Shown here piece after piece: positions 1 through 7,752 of a stretch of 34,289 nucleotides of DNA (positions are counted from its first letter, which is position 1; each line of letters starts with the position of its first letter). This DNA is from Candidatus Poseidonia sp. GTDB lineage: Archaea > Thermoplasmatota > Poseidoniia > Poseidoniales > Poseidoniaceae. Below the pieces are notes generated by a model. It made no database searches and was not told the DNA's origin. It worked only from the letters and a program-made list of their open reading frames with translations. Location: the NCBI GenBank assembly GCA_030827365.1, contig JAUREO010000018.1:1-34289 (forward strand). The letters are read 5' to 3'. The translations under genes were made by a program, and so were the position numbers.

Positions 1-246
1 GAGAGCCGCCTCCACGAATTACTCGCCAATGAACAACATGACCAAGCTTGTGCATTGTTGCAAAGTGTCATTGCATCGGGAAAGGAAGCGAATTGTTGGC
101 TTGCAAAAGATAGCTCCATGTCCATTCCTTATGGAACGGTTGGCAATCCATACGGGAACACCATCAGTGTACATCGACTTCTCAATGTCGATGGGCATTT
201 ATGGACGGTAACACTTGATGTTTGGAGTAGAGGGGGTGGCGTTTGA
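1..246 (+). CDS. C-terminal end of an unrecognised protein (5' truncated by the window)
   Basis: Frame 1 is open from the first base to a TGA at 244-246, giving the last 81 residues of a protein whose start lies outside the window. The visible part begins with a helical stretch (ESRLHELLANEQHDQ) and ends with a beta-rich tail containing TISVHRLLNVDGHLWTVTL and a glycine-rich terminus. I do not recognise a family. The next gene starts on the last base of this stop codon (TGATG), so the two are almost certainly translated together. Since the neighbour is a pilin-like membrane-anchored protein, this may also be an exported or pilus-related component, but that rests only on position. Confidence 0.7.
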   Translation, partial: ESRLHELLANEQHDQACALLQSVIASGKEANCWLAKDSSMSIPYGTVGNPYGNTISVHRLLNVDGHLWTVTLDVWSRGGGV

Positions 247-692
247 TGAGTTCAAAACAACATCAACTTCACAACGATGAAGTGGCTCAGATGCTACTTG
301 CTACGGGTGTTGTGCTCTTGATGTCGCTGTTATCCATGGCGGTTTTTGGGGTAAAGGTAGCCGGATTAACCCTACCTCACGAACCAACTTCGGACGGCGT
401 TCTCGACACGACTGGTGAAGTGGTTGATATCTTATCTGAGGTGGTTGAACAGCGTACAAATCTGTGGGTCGATGCAGGAGTTGACCACGAACAAGCGATA
501 GTTCTTGCCCTTGATTCAACCCAAGAAGATTTGCTCCATCATGGAGAGATTCGAGGCGTTGAAATCAAATTGCTCGATTTTGAATCAACGACCGTCGACA
601 CCAATCAAATGCTCGTAACAGGAGAGTTGGGTGTTTCTGACCAGCATGTGATGATGCAAATCAATATCGAGTTTACCATTACAATTTCTTAA
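246..692 (+). CDS. Pilin-like single-pass membrane protein
   Basis: A 148-residue protein with a short charged N-terminus, one hydrophobic segment at about residues 14-40 (QMLLATGVVLLMSLLSMAVF) and an extracytoplasmic domain of about 108 residues. This N-terminal helix plus small beta-rich domain is the usual shape of archaeal pilin-like and pseudopilin proteins. I see no clear class III prepilin peptidase site, so the pilin label is only structural. The ATG at 246 overlaps the previous stop by one base; a TTG at 243 could add one residue. A role in a surface filament or in secretion is inferred. It could equally be an unrelated lipid-anchored or signal-anchored envelope protein. Confidence 0.65.
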   Translation: MSSKQHQLHNDEVAQMLLATGVVLLMSLLSMAVFGVKVAGLTLPHEPTSDGVLDTTGEVVDILSEVVEQRTNLWVDAGVDHEQAIVLALDSTQEDLLHHGEIRGVEIKLLDFESTTVDTNQMLVTGELGVSDQHVMMQINIEFTITIS

Positions 693-693
693 T

Positions 694-1374
694 TTAAGAA
701 TCGTTCTGACTATCCGCTTGTTTCCTTCGAAACAACGTGATAATTCGCTCCACATCATCATCCACTCGATGTGGGTCAACAATCGCCCAATTTGCTATTT
801 TTGCTCGTTCAATGAGTCCTTCTTGGATAGCACGTATGCGTTGAAGATTTGCAATGTAGCGTTCAGCCCTTCGATAGGTATTCTTCTCACGGTCCACAAA
901 CATTTGACGGTGGAGAGCTTCGTCGTGAACCACCATAACAACACCCATTGCAATGCCTCCTGATTCGGACCAAGCTCTCAAAATTCGCTCACTGGGTACG
1001 ATGTGAACGCCCTCGATGATCAAATCAAAACCTTCTCTACGGGATTTGGCAATGGTCGCTTGAATGCCTTCCTCAAGCACTTGACATGTTTCGAGCCAAT
1101 CTTGAACTGGTTCTCTCGATGGCCCAAGCGAATACGATGAGCGATGAAGTGCAGACGTTGCCTCATCTCGGTCAACCGATCTAAGAACTTCGCGAATATT
1201 ATCGGTTGAAACAATTCTATGGAATCCCTCACGCTCTGCGATTTTGATGGATGCCGTCGATTTACCTGTTCCGGTGGCCCCTGCCAAAAGCAGCAAGCGG
1301 GGCCTTACTGAACTTGACTGGGCGGATGCCTCGGACAGTCCAACCTTCACAGCCATGTTAGTCATGGTGCACAT
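694..1374 (-). CDS. 2-phosphoglycerate kinase-like P-loop protein
   Basis: About 226 residues with a textbook Walker A (GATGTGKST) near the N-terminus, followed by a STDNIREVLRS segment and a LHRSSYSLG segment. These match the P-loop half of archaeal 2-phosphoglycerate kinase, which phosphorylates 2-phosphoglycerate on the way to cyclic 2,3-diphosphoglycerate. The full archaeal enzyme usually carries an additional N-terminal ATP-cone-like region, which is missing here, so the true substrate is uncertain. The longest frame opens with a TTG at 1407; ATGs at 1374, 1365 and 1356 are all possible starts and all lie upstream of the P-loop. It faces away from csaA and converges on the pilin-like gene with a one-base gap between stops, so neither has its own terminator there. 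Confidence 0.65.
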   Translation of the reverse strand: MCTMTNMAVKVGLSEASAQSSSVRPRLLLLAGATGTGKSTASIKIAEREGFHRIVSTDNIREVLRSVDRDEATSALHRSSYSLGPSREPVQDWLETCQVLEEGIQATIAKSRREGFDLIIEGVHIVPSERILRAWSESGGIAMGVVMVVHDEALHRQMFVDREKNTYRRAERYIANLQRIRAIQEGLIERAKIANWAIVDPHRVDDDVERIITLFRRKQADSQNDS

Positions 1375-1508
1375 GAGCACATGAGGATTATGCACATCAA
1401 CCCTCAAATCTCAAGTTTGAAACAGGATTCCATATTGCCAGAGTCATGGCCCACACAATTGATTCAAACTCATTGCCTTACGCACCTGAAAAATGCGAGC
1501 GAAAAGAA

Positions 1509-1841
1509 ATGATTTCGTTTGACCAATTCCTGTCCGTCGACCTAAGGACGGGGACCGTCATCAATGTGGAAGACTATCCTCAAATGAGGAAACCATCCTA
1601 CAAGATTACCGTCGATTTCGGTCCAGTCGTGGGCACCCTTCAAAGCTCAGCACAGATTACAAATTACGCGATTCAGGACTTAATCAATAGAAAGGTGGTT
1701 GGTGCCATCAACCTGGGAGAAAAGACATTACCGGGTGGATTTGTAAGTCAATTTCTCGTCCTTGGGGCCTTGGAATCGGATGGTACTGTTCGACTGTTAG
1801 GGGTAGACCCTTCGATGCCAAATGGCTCAACCATTCTTTGA
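1509..1841 (+). CDS. csaA: CsaA-type tRNA-binding domain protein
   Basis: A 110-residue protein that is essentially one EMAP/OB-fold tRNA-binding domain. The segments SVDLRTGTV, KPSYKITVDFGP and LQSSAQITNY match CsaA, a small export-related chaperone of bacteria and archaea whose domain also occurs at the ends of methionyl- and phenylalanyl-tRNA synthetases. Starting at the ATG at 1509 gives exactly the usual family length of about 110 residues; an upstream in-frame ATG at 1446 would add 21 residues without similarity. It lies 49 nt before the aldehyde dehydrogenase on the same strand. They may share a transcript, although there is no obvious functional link. Confidence 0.88.
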   Translation: MISFDQFLSVDLRTGTVINVEDYPQMRKPSYKITVDFGPVVGTLQSSAQITNYAIQDLINRKVVGAINLGEKTLPGGFVSQFLVLGALESDGTVRLLGVDPSMPNGSTIL

Positions 1842-1890
1842 ATTGCGCATCATCTCCGACCGATGACAATTTGAAGTAACTCTTCTTCGT

Positions 1891-3333
1891 ATGGATATGA
1901 ACGATGAAATGATGTATGTAGCAGGCCAGTGGCGTGGTTCATCAAATGGTGAAAAGAGCGAGGTAATCAATCCAGCAACAGCGGAAGTCATCGCAACTAT
2001 TCCAGCAGCTACTGCTGAAGATGTGGAACAGTGTATCGCCTCTTCTCGTGCAGCATTTGAATCAAAAGAATGGAGCCTTATGGACCCAGCAGAGCGCGGT
2101 CGAGTGCTCAATCGGATGGCACAAGCAACATACGCACAAGCAAAAAATCTCGCTGTCATCGAATCATCGAACAACGGGAAAACATTCAGAGAAGCACTCT
2201 CAGAAATTCGATACGGTGCTTGGACGTTGGAATATTTTGCTGGATTAAGCGATAAAATCGAAGGTTCGACCATTCCAGTTCCTGGTCCTCGACTGAATTA
2301 CACACTTCGGCAACCGCTTGGTGTGACCGCCCACATCGTACCTTGGAATTTCCCTCTTCAACTCGCACTTCGCTCGATTGCCCCCGCACTCGCTGCTGGC
2401 TGCACAGTTATCGCAAAACCTGCATCTTGGACGCCATTGTCACTGCTCGCTTGGCTCAAAGCAATGCAGGAGGCCGAGGTTGGACTACCCGAAAATGTTG
2501 TACAGGTGATCACAGGTTCAGGTTCAAAAATCGGCAATCAGTTATCTGGCCACAAAGGAATTGACGGTGTCGTATTAACAGGCGGGGTTCCAACAGGAAA
2601 ACAAGTCATGGCAGCAGCAAGCGAGCATCTAACACCAATTACGCTCGAACTTGGTGGCAAAGGAGCGAACATCGTATTTGATGATGCTAATTTGAAATAT
2701 GCAGCCAAAGCAATTTGTTTTGGAATTTTCATGAATGCAGGTCAAATGTGTTGGGCTGGCTCAAGATTGCTCGTCCATGAATCGGTACACGATGCACTCG
2801 TTGAAGCCGTATGCAATGAAATTTCAAGCTGGAAAGTTGGTCCGGGTATGGAAGAAGGCGTGCGAATGGGAAGTTTGGTTCACCCATCACATCGAGACGA
2901 GGTTCTTGCGAAACTGAGTCAAGGTCTTTCAGAAGGTGGAACACTTGTCCTTGGTGGACATGCCATTGATGGTGATGGCAGTTTCATGGAACCCACCGTC
3001 GTCATTGGTGTACAACCAGAACATTTCTTGTTCCAGGATGAATTGTTTGGACCTGTTCTCTCCGTCACGACATTTTCGGAAGATAGTGAAGCACTTTCCA
3101 TGGCAAACAATACTGAATTTGGTTTGCTTAATGGTGTATGGACCAACGACCTCAGTAGGGCTCACAAGTTTGCCCGCGATTTACACTGCGGCATGGTGTC
3201 AATTAATGAATACCCAATCACCTTCCCACAAACTGCATTTACTGGATGGAAGCAATCGGGCATTGGTGTAGAACAAAGTCAAGAAGCCCTTCGATTTTAT
3301 ACTCGGGTCAAGAATGTCAATGTCAAACTTTGA
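1891..3333 (+). CDS. NAD(P)-dependent aldehyde dehydrogenase
   Basis: 480 residues, normal length for the aldehyde dehydrogenase superfamily. It oxidises an aldehyde to an acid with NAD(P). All key positions are visible: Asn153 in VPWNF, Lys176 in IAKPAS, the general base Glu253 in LELGGKG and the catalytic Cys287 in NAGQMCWAG. The usual FTGS nucleotide loop reads LTGGVPTG here. In its setting, ahead of a PaaG-like crotonase and facing a BoxB-like oxygenase operon, it is a candidate for the semialdehyde dehydrogenase step that follows ring cleavage (BoxD, or the dehydrogenase half of PaaZ). Betaine-aldehyde or other short-chain aldehyde activity is equally compatible with sequence alone. ATGs at 1891, 1897, 1906 and 1909 are possible starts. 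Confidence 0.88.
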   Translation: MDMNDEMMYVAGQWRGSSNGEKSEVINPATAEVIATIPAATAEDVEQCIASSRAAFESKEWSLMDPAERGRVLNRMAQATYAQAKNLAVIESSNNGKTFREALSEIRYGAWTLEYFAGLSDKIEGSTIPVPGPRLNYTLRQPLGVTAHIVPWNFPLQLALRSIAPALAAGCTVIAKPASWTPLSLLAWLKAMQEAEVGLPENVVQVITGSGSKIGNQLSGHKGIDGVVLTGGVPTGKQVMAAASEHLTPITLELGGKGANIVFDDANLKYAAKAICFGIFMNAGQMCWAGSRLLVHESVHDALVEAVCNEISSWKVGPGMEEGVRMGSLVHPSHRDEVLAKLSQGLSEGGTLVLGGHAIDGDGSFMEPTVVIGVQPEHFLFQDELFGPVLSVTTFSEDSEALSMANNTEFGLLNGVWTNDLSRAHKFARDLHCGMVSINEYPITFPQTAFTGWKQSGIGVEQSQEALRFYTRVKNVNVKL

Positions 3334-3343
3334 GGGAAAGCAC

Positions 3344-4114
3344 ATGACGGTCAACACTGAAGACCTTCCCAACGGAATTCGATTGCTAAGGCTAACCGGT
3401 TCGTCTGCCAGTCAATCTTTCTCAAGACAATCAATGCCGGTCATCGCCGATGCGATTGACCAAGCCATTGTCGACAAAGAAGTCAAGGGACTCGTGATTA
3501 CAGGGGAAGGAAGGTTTTTTTCTGCGGGGGCGGATATCAATGCCTTCCAAGAATCTATTGACGCCAATGAAGCACCACAGTTGATTCGTGACCTCACCAA
3601 TATTCTTCATCCTCTTCTAATCAAAATGAGACAGTCCCCGACCATCACTGTGGCTGCAATCAACGGGGCTGCAGCAGGTGGAGGACTTGGTTTGGCACTT
3701 TCCTGCGATGCTCGAGTTGCTTCTCCAAACGCAAAACTTGCTGCTGCTTATGCGAGCATGGGTCTTTCCCCAGATGGTGGAACAACTTGGCTTCTTCCAA
3801 GACTTGTGGGAGAACAAGTTGCACGTCGATTCTTTCTCCAGAATGAAATTTGGAGTGGCCGACAAGCACGGGATTATGGTGCTGTTGATATTCTTGTTGA
3901 AAATGATGAGGCGTTGCTCGAAACAGCAATTGGACTCGCCAAACACTGGAGTCAGTGGGGTCAGCATACCAAAGAAGCAACAAAGCATCTATTGCACGTC
4001 TTTGCCGACCATGATTTCGAATCCCATCTCAAACATGAGCAAACACTGATTGAAGCAGCAGGCACCACTCAAGAATTCAAAGATGGTGTCAAATCATTTC
4101 TCAAAAAAGATTGA
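3344..4114 (+). CDS. Crotonase, PaaG-like epoxy/enoyl-CoA isomerase
   Basis: 256 residues of the enoyl-CoA hydratase/isomerase fold. Oxyanion-hole segments are FFSAGADI (about 58-65) and INGAAAGGGLGLALSCD (about 106-122). The first catalytic Glu of true hydratases is replaced by Gly (GGGLGLA). The second active-site segment reads LSPDGGTTWLLPRLVG with Asp134, as in PaaG, which isomerises ring 1,2-epoxyphenylacetyl-CoA to oxepin-CoA and keeps only an Asp. The tail EFKDGVKSFLKK also resembles PaaG. The ATG at 3344 is preferred because GAGGG lies 7 nt upstream; the ATG at 3314 would overlap the dehydrogenase by 20 nt. It likely acts with the facing BoxB-like oxygenase. Delta3-delta2 enoyl-CoA isomerase is the main alternative. 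Confidence 0.82.
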   Translation: MTVNTEDLPNGIRLLRLTGSSASQSFSRQSMPVIADAIDQAIVDKEVKGLVITGEGRFFSAGADINAFQESIDANEAPQLIRDLTNILHPLLIKMRQSPTITVAAINGAAAGGGLGLALSCDARVASPNAKLAAAYASMGLSPDGGTTWLLPRLVGEQVARRFFLQNEIWSGRQARDYGAVDILVENDEALLETAIGLAKHWSQWGQHTKEATKHLLHVFADHDFESHLKHEQTLIEAAGTTQEFKDGVKSFLKKD

Positions 4115-4123
4115 GAAGGGCAG

Positions 4124-4132
4124 TTTCTTTTT
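4124..4132 (+). terminator. Oligo-T stop after the ALDH/crotonase pair
   Basis: TTTCTTTTT begins 10 nt after the crotonase stop codon, in the 118-nt gap between convergent operons. Archaeal RNA polymerase stops at oligo-T without needing a hairpin, so this is the likely end of the plus-strand transcript. The rest of the gap is AT-rich without another feature that I can support. Confidence 0.5.
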
Positions 4133-4232
4133 GATTCGATATTGTTCATGTCGATTCTCTATTCATCGAATTTAAGGATATTGTATCAACTTCATATTGA
4201 AACTTAATGATTAAATATGATCAAACAAGTTT

Positions 4233-5084
4233 CTACCATTTGAAGAATCCTTGTCCTGATTTTTTACCTAATTTTCCTTCGTTGACCATTTGTTCAAGAA
4301 GAGGATGTGGGGCATATCGGTCATCATTGAACGAACGCTGAAGGTTGAGCAAAATGTCACGTCGAACATCCAGACCAACTAAATCAGTGAGCCGAAGAGG
4401 GCCCATCGGGTGTTTGTAACCAAGAACCATTGCTGTGTCAATATCCTCAGCACTTGCTACGCCGTCAGCGAGCATACGAATGGCTTCATTTCCAAGAACA
4501 ACACCGAGGCGACTTGTTGCAAAACCGGGTATATCTTTGACAAGAATCGATGTTTTTCCCATCTGCACCCCTGCTTGCGAAGCCAATGTAATCGTCTCTT
4601 CACTTGTTCCATCGTGTCGGACCAATTCCATCAATTCCATAATGGGTACTGGGTTGAAAAAATGCATACCGATGACCTTCTCTGGACGATTTGTAGCACT
4701 TGCAATCTTTGCAATCGACAACGATGAGGTGTTGGTGCCAAGAATCGCATGGGCGGGAGCGTATTCATCAATTTTGGTGAAGACGGCCTGTTTTAGTTTT
4801 GGCAATTCAGGAACTGCCTCGATAACGAGATCAACATTCGAGAGAGCTTCTTCCATTTCATGCGAAGAAGAGAGATTTGCATGCCACTGCTCTTTTTGCT
4901 CAACGGTAGTTTTCCCCCTTTCGATGCCTTTGGTCCAAAATGCATCAATTCGTTGCAAACCTTTCTCCAAACTTTCTGGGTAGGCATCAAACAATGTTGT
5001 TTGCCAACCTGCTTGAGCACAAACTTGAGCAATTCCAGCCCCCATCGTTCCTGCACCGATGACTGTCACTCGATTAATCGTCAT
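4233..5084 (-). CDS. 3-hydroxyacyl-CoA dehydrogenase
   Basis: 283 residues, the usual size of single-function 3-hydroxybutyryl-CoA/3-hydroxyadipyl-CoA dehydrogenases. It oxidises a 3-hydroxyacyl-CoA to the 3-ketoacyl-CoA with NAD. The N-terminus has the Rossmann motif VIGAGTMGAGIAQ. IGMHFFNPVPIMELMELV carries the catalytic His, and DIPGFATSRL plus HPMGPLRLTDLVGLD mark the helical dimer domain. The ATG at 5084 is chosen because it places the Rossmann strand at the very start; the longer frame to 5123 adds 13 residues. It overlaps the transporter stop by 11 nt, so it is the last gene of the boxB-unknown-transporter operon. A PaaH-like role in the lower pathway is inferred from that position. 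Confidence 0.88.
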   Translation of the reverse strand: MTINRVTVIGAGTMGAGIAQVCAQAGWQTTLFDAYPESLEKGLQRIDAFWTKGIERGKTTVEQKEQWHANLSSSHEMEEALSNVDLVIEAVPELPKLKQAVFTKIDEYAPAHAILGTNTSSLSIAKIASATNRPEKVIGMHFFNPVPIMELMELVRHDGTSEETITLASQAGVQMGKTSILVKDIPGFATSRLGVVLGNEAIRMLADGVASAEDIDTAMVLGYKHPMGPLRLTDLVGLDVRRDILLNLQRSFNDDRYAPHPLLEQMVNEGKLGKKSGQGFFKW

Positions 5085-6012
5085 GAGCAAAGGTACCAAC
5101 TTCTTGTTCATGATGCTTCTCACTTTGTGCTATTGCAACTCCACTAACAATCAATAGAAATGAGACGATGAGAGAGAAGCCTAATTGTTCATTGAGCAAA
5201 ACATAACCTCCAAGAATACCAAATGGAGGAATGAGATACACATACAACGCTGCTTTCCCAGCACCAATTTTGATAATGCCATCTGCATACCACACATAGG
5301 ACACAACCGTCGACAACAACGCCAAGAAAACAATTCCATACCATGCGTTCATCGAAGGCGAGTGCAAGACTCCACTCTGAATTGTTTCAATCGCAACGAA
5401 TGGTGTAAGAAACAAGAGCCCCGTCACTGAAGACCAAACGGTAAGGATGAGGGGAGACAACCCTATTTCTTCGTCATTGCCCATCATGACCTTTTTCATT
5501 AAAATCGATGAGGTGGCCCATGATAATGCCGCACAGGCGATGAAACCATTTCCAAGCCAACGTTCAAAGGTATCAATATCTGTGTTGGGTGATGCGAAAA
5601 AGAGAATGGCAACGCCGGTAAATCCGAATCCAACCCCAAGTGCGTGTCGTTTTGTAAATGCCTCGTGAATAAAGAACGACGCAAGGACTGCGGTAAAGAG
5701 TGGATTGAGTGTGATCATCAACGATGCATCACCTGCTGCTGTTTTCCCCATTCCAAACATGAAAAAAAGTTGGTAGAGAAATGTAGAAAAAAATCCAATC
5801 AGAAAAATGCCTTTCCACTGTTTCTTCGTAGGTAGCAACCATTTTCCTGCAACTTTAATGTAGATTATGAAGCAAAAAACAGCAATCACATATCGAATCC
5901 ACGCTGCCAAAACAGGAGGCATATCAAGGGCGACGACTCGGCCTGCTGGCCAACCAAAGCCCCAAATCATAGCGACGAAAAAGAGTTTGAGATGAACAAG
6001 AAAATGTTTCAT
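5074..6012 (-). CDS. EamA/DMT-family membrane transporter
   Basis: 312 residues with ten hydrophobic segments arranged as two repeats, typical of the drug/metabolite transporter (EamA) family. Each repeat has the signature lay-out: AMIWGFGWPAGRVV near the start of the first and ALSWATSSILMKK at the start of the second. These proteins export or import small metabolites, and the substrate cannot be told from sequence. It overlaps the upstream unknown gene by 4 nt and the downstream dehydrogenase by 11 nt, which ties it to the boxB operon. Uptake of the pathway substrate, or release of an overflow product, is a reasonable guess. Confidence 0.88.
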   Translation of the reverse strand: MKHFLVHLKLFFVAMIWGFGWPAGRVVALDMPPVLAAWIRYVIAVFCFIIYIKVAGKWLLPTKKQWKGIFLIGFFSTFLYQLFFMFGMGKTAAGDASLMITLNPLFTAVLASFFIHEAFTKRHALGVGFGFTGVAILFFASPNTDIDTFERWLGNGFIACAALSWATSSILMKKVMMGNDEEIGLSPLILTVWSSVTGLLFLTPFVAIETIQSGVLHSPSMNAWYGIVFLALLSTVVSYVWYADGIIKIGAGKAALYVYLIPPFGILGGYVLLNEQLGFSLIVSFLLIVSGVAIAQSEKHHEQEVGTFAHDD

Positions 6013-6545
6013 GCAAAACGCTCCAGGCCGAGTTGAATCATCCTCGACCGAGGAAGCCCAATTTCGGGCAAACCTTTGGCAGGGGCGTGAATTTTTAACC
6101 CTTCTATCCGTGATACGTACAAGCCATAACTTGCAATGTCATTCGGTTTGTAGGGGGTTGGTAATCCCATATTCGTGAGTGTTTGGCAGGCTTTTTCAGA
6201 ATAAATTGGATAAACATTGGTCGAAAAATGCATCCATTCTGATACTCGTTGTGCATCAACATCGTCGAGTGTGAGAAGGTGTTCCAGCAAAGCAACATCT
6301 GGATAGGAGACTGTTTTGAGCACCATTTCAACTTCGGTTTCCACATCTTCTGGCCAAGCGTATGGTGCTCTTTGGGCCCAAATGTCTGCAATTCGAATGT
6401 GTTCGATGCTACGCTGATCTTGAATTGCATACAATGAATCGATGTATGTAGCATCTTCGTAGGCGTCTTCGACAAGCGTTGGTAGGACATCGTAGAAACG
6501 CTCGCACATTTCTGCGTTGACCCCGTAAAGCGAAACGGGAATCAT
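6009..6545 (-). CDS. Unrecognised 178-aa protein of the boxB operon
   Basis: A soluble acidic protein of 178 residues with no signal peptide or membrane segment. The N-terminal two thirds looks helical and Asp/Glu-rich (PTLVEDAYEDATYIDSLYAI). The C-terminal part has an IASYGLYVSRIEGLKIH segment and a basic tail (LPRSRMIQLGLERF). I do not recognise the family and see no metal-binding or P-loop motif. It starts 11 nt after boxB and overlaps the transporter by 4 nt, so its production is closely tied to the oxygenase. It might be an oxygenase accessory or coupling subunit (as PaaB/PaaC/PaaD are for PaaA) or an enzyme of a missing step. This is inferred from position only. Confidence 0.75.
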   Translation of the reverse strand: MIPVSLYGVNAEMCERFYDVLPTLVEDAYEDATYIDSLYAIQDQRSIEHIRIADIWAQRAPYAWPEDVETEVEMVLKTVSYPDVALLEHLLTLDDVDAQRVSEWMHFSTNVYPIYSEKACQTLTNMGLPTPYKPNDIASYGLYVSRIEGLKIHAPAKGLPEIGLPRSRMIQLGLERFA

Positions 6546-6556
6546 TGTTTCACCTC

Positions 6557-7717
6557 TTATGCAGTAGCGCCAATACCTGATTCAATTTGTTTTGGTGTGA
6601 GTGGCTTTTCGGCAACCCACTGTTGCTTGAACAATTCAATGAGGGCTGCTTCATCCTCTGCTGTAGGGAGGTGCTCGTAAACGTATGTTTGCCATTCTTC
6701 ATCAGTTCCGGTGAATTCACTGCCATCGGTGTTGTATCTCTTCTTCTTCATAGCACCAATTTCCCGATTGAAGTTTTCATGAGGAACATAAAGCGGTGCT
6801 GCCCCTTCTGGGAGGTAACCATTCAATTTTTCGATTTCACTTGCGATTTCATCATGGTAATGACCTCGTGCTTCTTCGTTCAAAATTTCCTTATCAACAT
6901 CAATACCGCCTTCGAGCTTGCTTCGCTCATCCCATCGGCCTTTGATTCCCCAAACATATGCCCAGTGGGCGGATGAAGATTCGTCGACACCAAACAAATC
7001 GTGTGCTGTAGCGACCCATTTGTTGATGTATCGTTGGAGCATATCGAGAGGGATGACGCCTGCTTTGATGATTCGTCGCAGTCCGTTTGAACCAGTTCCA
7101 AGGTGGAATGATTCTTCTTTGAGCATTGGGCCCATTGAGGCTGCAAGTGGTTTGAATGCTGAGGTTGAAAGCATACCAAGTTGGAACTTTCCATCTCGGT
7201 CAACAAACATCGTATAACAGAAAAAGTCGAGCCAGTGAGGCATTGGCCGATTGAAGGCACCGAGCAGTCGGTCGCCATCCTGAGCGTTCCTCTCGAGCAA
7301 TTTCTGTGCTTCCCTTCGGCCTTGTTGTCCAAAGTAAGTCATGAGGAGGTAAGCCATTTGCCATCCGTGACGTTGCTCTTCGGCCATGATTCTTGCAGCT
7401 GCGTACCTGTCGTAATCGGTAGGAGCTGTTGCGAGAAGATGGCGTTGTTGTTCAACGGATGCAAATTCGGTATCGCCCTGAACGGTGATAAGTGTCACGA
7501 GTGCATCGCGCATGCTTTGGTGAGGTACTTGGAGAGAACGCTCCCACTTTCGTTGACCTTTGAAATCACCAAACTCAATGGTCTCACCTGCTCTGTCCCA
7601 ATCAAATTGAATTGAAAGGTCAAAGTCACCGAGCCATTCTCGCTTGAATCCTACTCGATCTTGCCAGTCGTTGAAATTTGAAATCCATTCATCCCATGTT
7701 TGTGGAAGGTTGTCCAT
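6557..7717 (-). CDS. BoxB-like di-iron oxygenase (aromatic acyl-CoA epoxidase family)
   Basis: 386 residues. The core closely follows BoxB, the oxygenase subunit of benzoyl-CoA 2,3-epoxidase: QGDTEFASVEQQRHL (about 80-94), a helix with E113-E114-Q-R-H117, FVDRDGKFQL (171-180) and E201-E202-S-F-H205-LGTG. The two ExxH pairs plus Glu84 and an Asp in FVDRD supply plausible ligands for a di-iron centre that activates O2. AHDLFGVDESSSAHWAYVWGIKGR and a NFNREIG segment also resemble BoxB. BoxB proteins are usually near 470 residues; this one is shorter, mainly in the C-terminal region. It leads an operon with an unknown protein, a transporter and a hydroxyacyl-CoA dehydrogenase. The substrate is unknown: benzoyl-CoA, phenylacetyl-CoA or another ring thioester. 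Confidence 0.85.
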   Translation of the reverse strand: MDNLPQTWDEWISNFNDWQDRVGFKREWLGDFDLSIQFDWDRAGETIEFGDFKGQRKWERSLQVPHQSMRDALVTLITVQGDTEFASVEQQRHLLATAPTDYDRYAAARIMAEEQRHGWQMAYLLMTYFGQQGRREAQKLLERNAQDGDRLLGAFNRPMPHWLDFFCYTMFVDRDGKFQLGMLSTSAFKPLAASMGPMLKEESFHLGTGSNGLRRIIKAGVIPLDMLQRYINKWVATAHDLFGVDESSSAHWAYVWGIKGRWDERSKLEGGIDVDKEILNEEARGHYHDEIASEIEKLNGYLPEGAAPLYVPHENFNREIGAMKKKRYNTDGSEFTGTDEEWQTYVYEHLPTAEDEAALIELFKQQWVAEKPLTPKQIESGIGATA

Positions 7718-7740
7718 GTTGTTTTGACGCGAGGGTCCTA

Positions 7741-7749
7741 CTTATACTC
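7741..7749 (-). promoter_or_regulatory. TATA box of the boxB operon
   Basis: On the minus strand this reads GAGTATAAG. Archaeal transcripts start about 25 nt downstream of the TATA centre, which puts the start within a few bases of the boxB ATG at 7717, so a leaderless mRNA is likely. No Shine-Dalgarno-like sequence lies just before the ATG, which agrees with this. Confidence 0.55.
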
Positions 7750-7752
7750 TTT

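Noticed and set aside
3344-4114. Calling the crotonase BoxC
   Set aside because: BoxC is about 550 residues with two crotonase-like halves; this protein has 256 residues and PaaG-type active-site residues.
4435-4983. 182-aa open frame opposite the 3-hydroxyacyl-CoA dehydrogenase
   Set aside because: Ser/Arg-rich composition typical of antisense shadows, no start signal, and the other strand encodes a full conserved enzyme.
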